Assembly: GCF_003259255.1 (NCBI RefSeq)
Contig: NZ_QGOL01000008.1
Coordinates: 248,001-312,000 of the forward strand
Length of the DNA: 64,000 nucleotides
Origin: Algoriphagus litoralis
GTDB lineage: Bacteria; Bacteroidota; Bacteroidia; Cytophagales; Cyclobacteriaceae
Direction: 5' to 3'
Shown: positions 62,691 to 64,000 of the stretch, in pieces
Position numbering within the stretch: position 1 is the first letter of the stretch
How the letters are laid out: each line of letters begins with the position of its first letter
The notes under the pieces: model-generated
Told to the model about the DNA's origin: nothing
Databases searched by the model: none
The model's input: the letters and a program-made list of their open reading frames with translations, nothing else
Translations under genes and position numbers: made by a program

Positions 62691-63566
62691 ATGAAAATCG
62701 CCTTGCACGGCCTTTCATTGAAAGCCGAATCCCTTCCTGACATCGAAGAACTCTTCCTCGAGCTCGGCCGTCATCAGATCGAAATCCTGGTGACCGAACC
62801 GCTGGATCGAGCCTTAAAAATGTCAGGTAACAAAAAACTCAGCTATTGGCTAATTGAAAATCAGGAAGAGCTGGAAGCTGTTGATTTTTTGATTTCCATC
62901 GGCGGTGATGGTACATTGCTTGACGCGGTTTGTCTGGTGGGAAGTTTGGAGATTCCCATTTTAGGACTCAACACCGGAAGGTTGGGTTTTCTCGCCACTG
63001 TGGCTACGGACCGAATCGCCGAAGCCATTCGGCATCTTGTCAATGGTAATTTCCAGATCGAGTCCAGATCCATGATTTCATTGGAATCGAGCCGTAAGCT
63101 TTTCAACGGATTTAATTTTGCGCTGAATGAATTTACAATTCACAAGCGTGACACTTCTTCGATGATCACGGTACATACCTATATCGATGGAAAATATCTG
63201 AATTCTTACTGGGCAGACGGATTGATAGTATCCACTCCCACAGGCTCTACAGGATATTCCCTCAGCTGTGGAGGCCCGTTGATCACACCCGGCGCAAAAA
63301 GTTTTGTTATTACTCCGGTCAGCCCCCATAATCTAAACGTCAGGCCGATCATCATTTCAGATGACTGTGAGGTGAGCTTTGAGATTGAGGGTCGTTCCGA
63401 AAAATTCCTGATTTCACTAGATTCCAGATCTACTTCCATTTCCTCAGAAGTAAAACTCAGTGTAAAAAAAGAGTTGTTTTCAGCAAAATTGGTCAAATTG
63501 CCACACTATCATTTCTTTGATACACTCAGACAAAAACTGAACTGGGGCTTTGATATGAGAAACTGA
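62691..63566 (+). CDS. nadK: NAD kinase
   Basis: The 291-residue kinase makes NADP+. The GGDGT motif is at residues 71-75 (SIGGDGTLLDAV). GLNTGRLGFLATV, then LNEFTIHKRDTSSM, and the signature ADGLIVSTPTGSTGYSLSCGGP follow. The gene order CBS-nadK-DUF6089 is common in the phylum. It lies 136 bases after the CBS gene. Confidence 0.97.
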   Translation: MKIALHGLSLKAESLPDIEELFLELGRHQIEILVTEPLDRALKMSGNKKLSYWLIENQEELEAVDFLISIGGDGTLLDAVCLVGSLEIPILGLNTGRLGFLATVATDRIAEAIRHLVNGNFQIESRSMISLESSRKLFNGFNFALNEFTIHKRDTSSMITVHTYIDGKYLNSYWADGLIVSTPTGSTGYSLSCGGPLITPGAKSFVITPVSPHNLNVRPIIISDDCEVSFEIEGRSEKFLISLDSRSTSISSEVKLSVKKELFSAKLVKLPHYHFFDTLRQKLNWGFDMRN

Positions 63567-63656
63567 AAAAGCTTTACTTTGAGCTTAACATTAATTAACC
63601 CGTTAAATACGAAAGGGCGTTTTTTAAACGTTTGGTACTTCATAACTTGCACCGTC

Positions 63657-64000
63657 TTGAAAAAGATCAATTTTCAGATTATCAATTACTTACTAGTATT
63701 TTCACTAGTCTTGGCAGCTAATTTTACGCCGGCCAAGGCCCAGAAATACGAAATAGGTGGTGGACTCGGAGTAGCAACCTACACTGGGGACATAATCCGT
63801 AAAATTGATCCCCGTCAAATTGGACTTCAAGGCACGTTGTTTGGCAAGAGAAATTTTGACAATGTGTGGAGTTTGAGAGTTGCGATTAGCTCCTCTGTAC
63901 TGCAGGCAGAAGATAGCTTGAATCCTTTGGATCCTGTAGCTCGGGTAAGAGATGGCAGATTTCGTGGAGGAGTCATCGAAGGCAGTGCCGTAATGGAATT
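63657..64000 (+). CDS. porG: PorG-like DUF6089 outer-membrane protein, 3' end outside the window
   Basis: The frame is open from a TTG at 63657 to the window end (114 codons). The first 27 residues form a signal peptide ending AKAQ (KKINFQIINYLLVFSLVLAA). Then come YEIGGGLGVATYTGDI and GTLFGKRNFDNVWSLRVA, the DUF6089/PorG pattern of a beta-barrel. PorG is an outer-membrane component of T9SS. Location after nadK supports the call, since DUF6089 usually follows nadK in Bacteroidota. The missing part prevents a full check. Confidence 0.72.
   Translation, partial: MKKINFQIINYLLVFSLVLAANFTPAKAQKYEIGGGLGVATYTGDIIRKIDPRQIGLQGTLFGKRNFDNVWSLRVAISSSVLQAEDSLNPLDPVARVRDGRFRGGVIEGSAVME

Overview
The window looks like a chromosomal segment of a Bacteroidota bacterium, most likely order Cytophagales and near Algoriphagus/Cyclobacteriaceae; the genus is an inference from gene content only. 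Supporting signs are type IX secretion (T9SS)/gliding genes in three places (sprE/porW, porP-gldKLMN, a porG-like gene), a long NusB, an F-type ATPase operon without beta/epsilon genes, bacillithiol synthesis (bshA), the nusB-ytxH-DUF1573-yajC-ybbR-coaE order, Bacteroidota-type -7 boxes (TAnnTTTG), weak Shine-Dalgarno sites and several TTG starts. No rRNA, tRNA, CRISPR array, prophage or insertion sequence was recognised.

Layout. 1-1.1 kb: the 5' part of a beta-propeller-like lipoprotein gene and a small secreted cysteine-pair protein. 1.5-9 kb: htpG, an SDR, a fatty acid hydroxylase, bshA, an M24 lipoprotein peptidase and a VapBC toxin-antitoxin pair. 9.2-17.8 kb: purM, a ceramidase-like membrane protein, DUF983, a methyltransferase, an acyl-CoA dehydrogenase, a UbiA-like membrane protein, an SGNH hydrolase and a baeRF family 3 protein. 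18.4-24.2 kb: the ATP synthase operon (atpZ, atpI-like, atpB, E, F, H, A, G) on the minus strand. 24.4-31.2 kb: sprE/porW, a class A PBP and uvrC on the plus strand. 31.2-40.5 kb: a minus-strand run transcribed Omp85-like, DUF4271, hemD, porP, gldK, gldL, gldM, gldN. 40.5-48.5 kb: hemW, DUF721, an RsbU/RsbV/RsbW-like partner-switching cassette and two tandem parvulin chaperones. 48.5-56 kb: a coiled-coil protein, an ABC exporter, leucine dehydrogenase and the nusB-coaE operon. 56-64 kb: bestrophin, an NTF2-like protein, serS, a lipoprotein, a 2OG-Fe oxygenase, a chromate transporter, a CBS protein, nadK and the 5' part of a porG-like gene.

How it fits together. Envelope biogenesis dominates: the T9SS core ring and motor, outer-membrane barrels, two periplasmic PPIases that could serve barrel folding, a peptidoglycan synthase, and ATP synthase. 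Heme genes (hemD, hemW) flank the T9SS cluster. The rest is housekeeping plus small accessory inserts such as the VapBC pair and short intergenic repeats.
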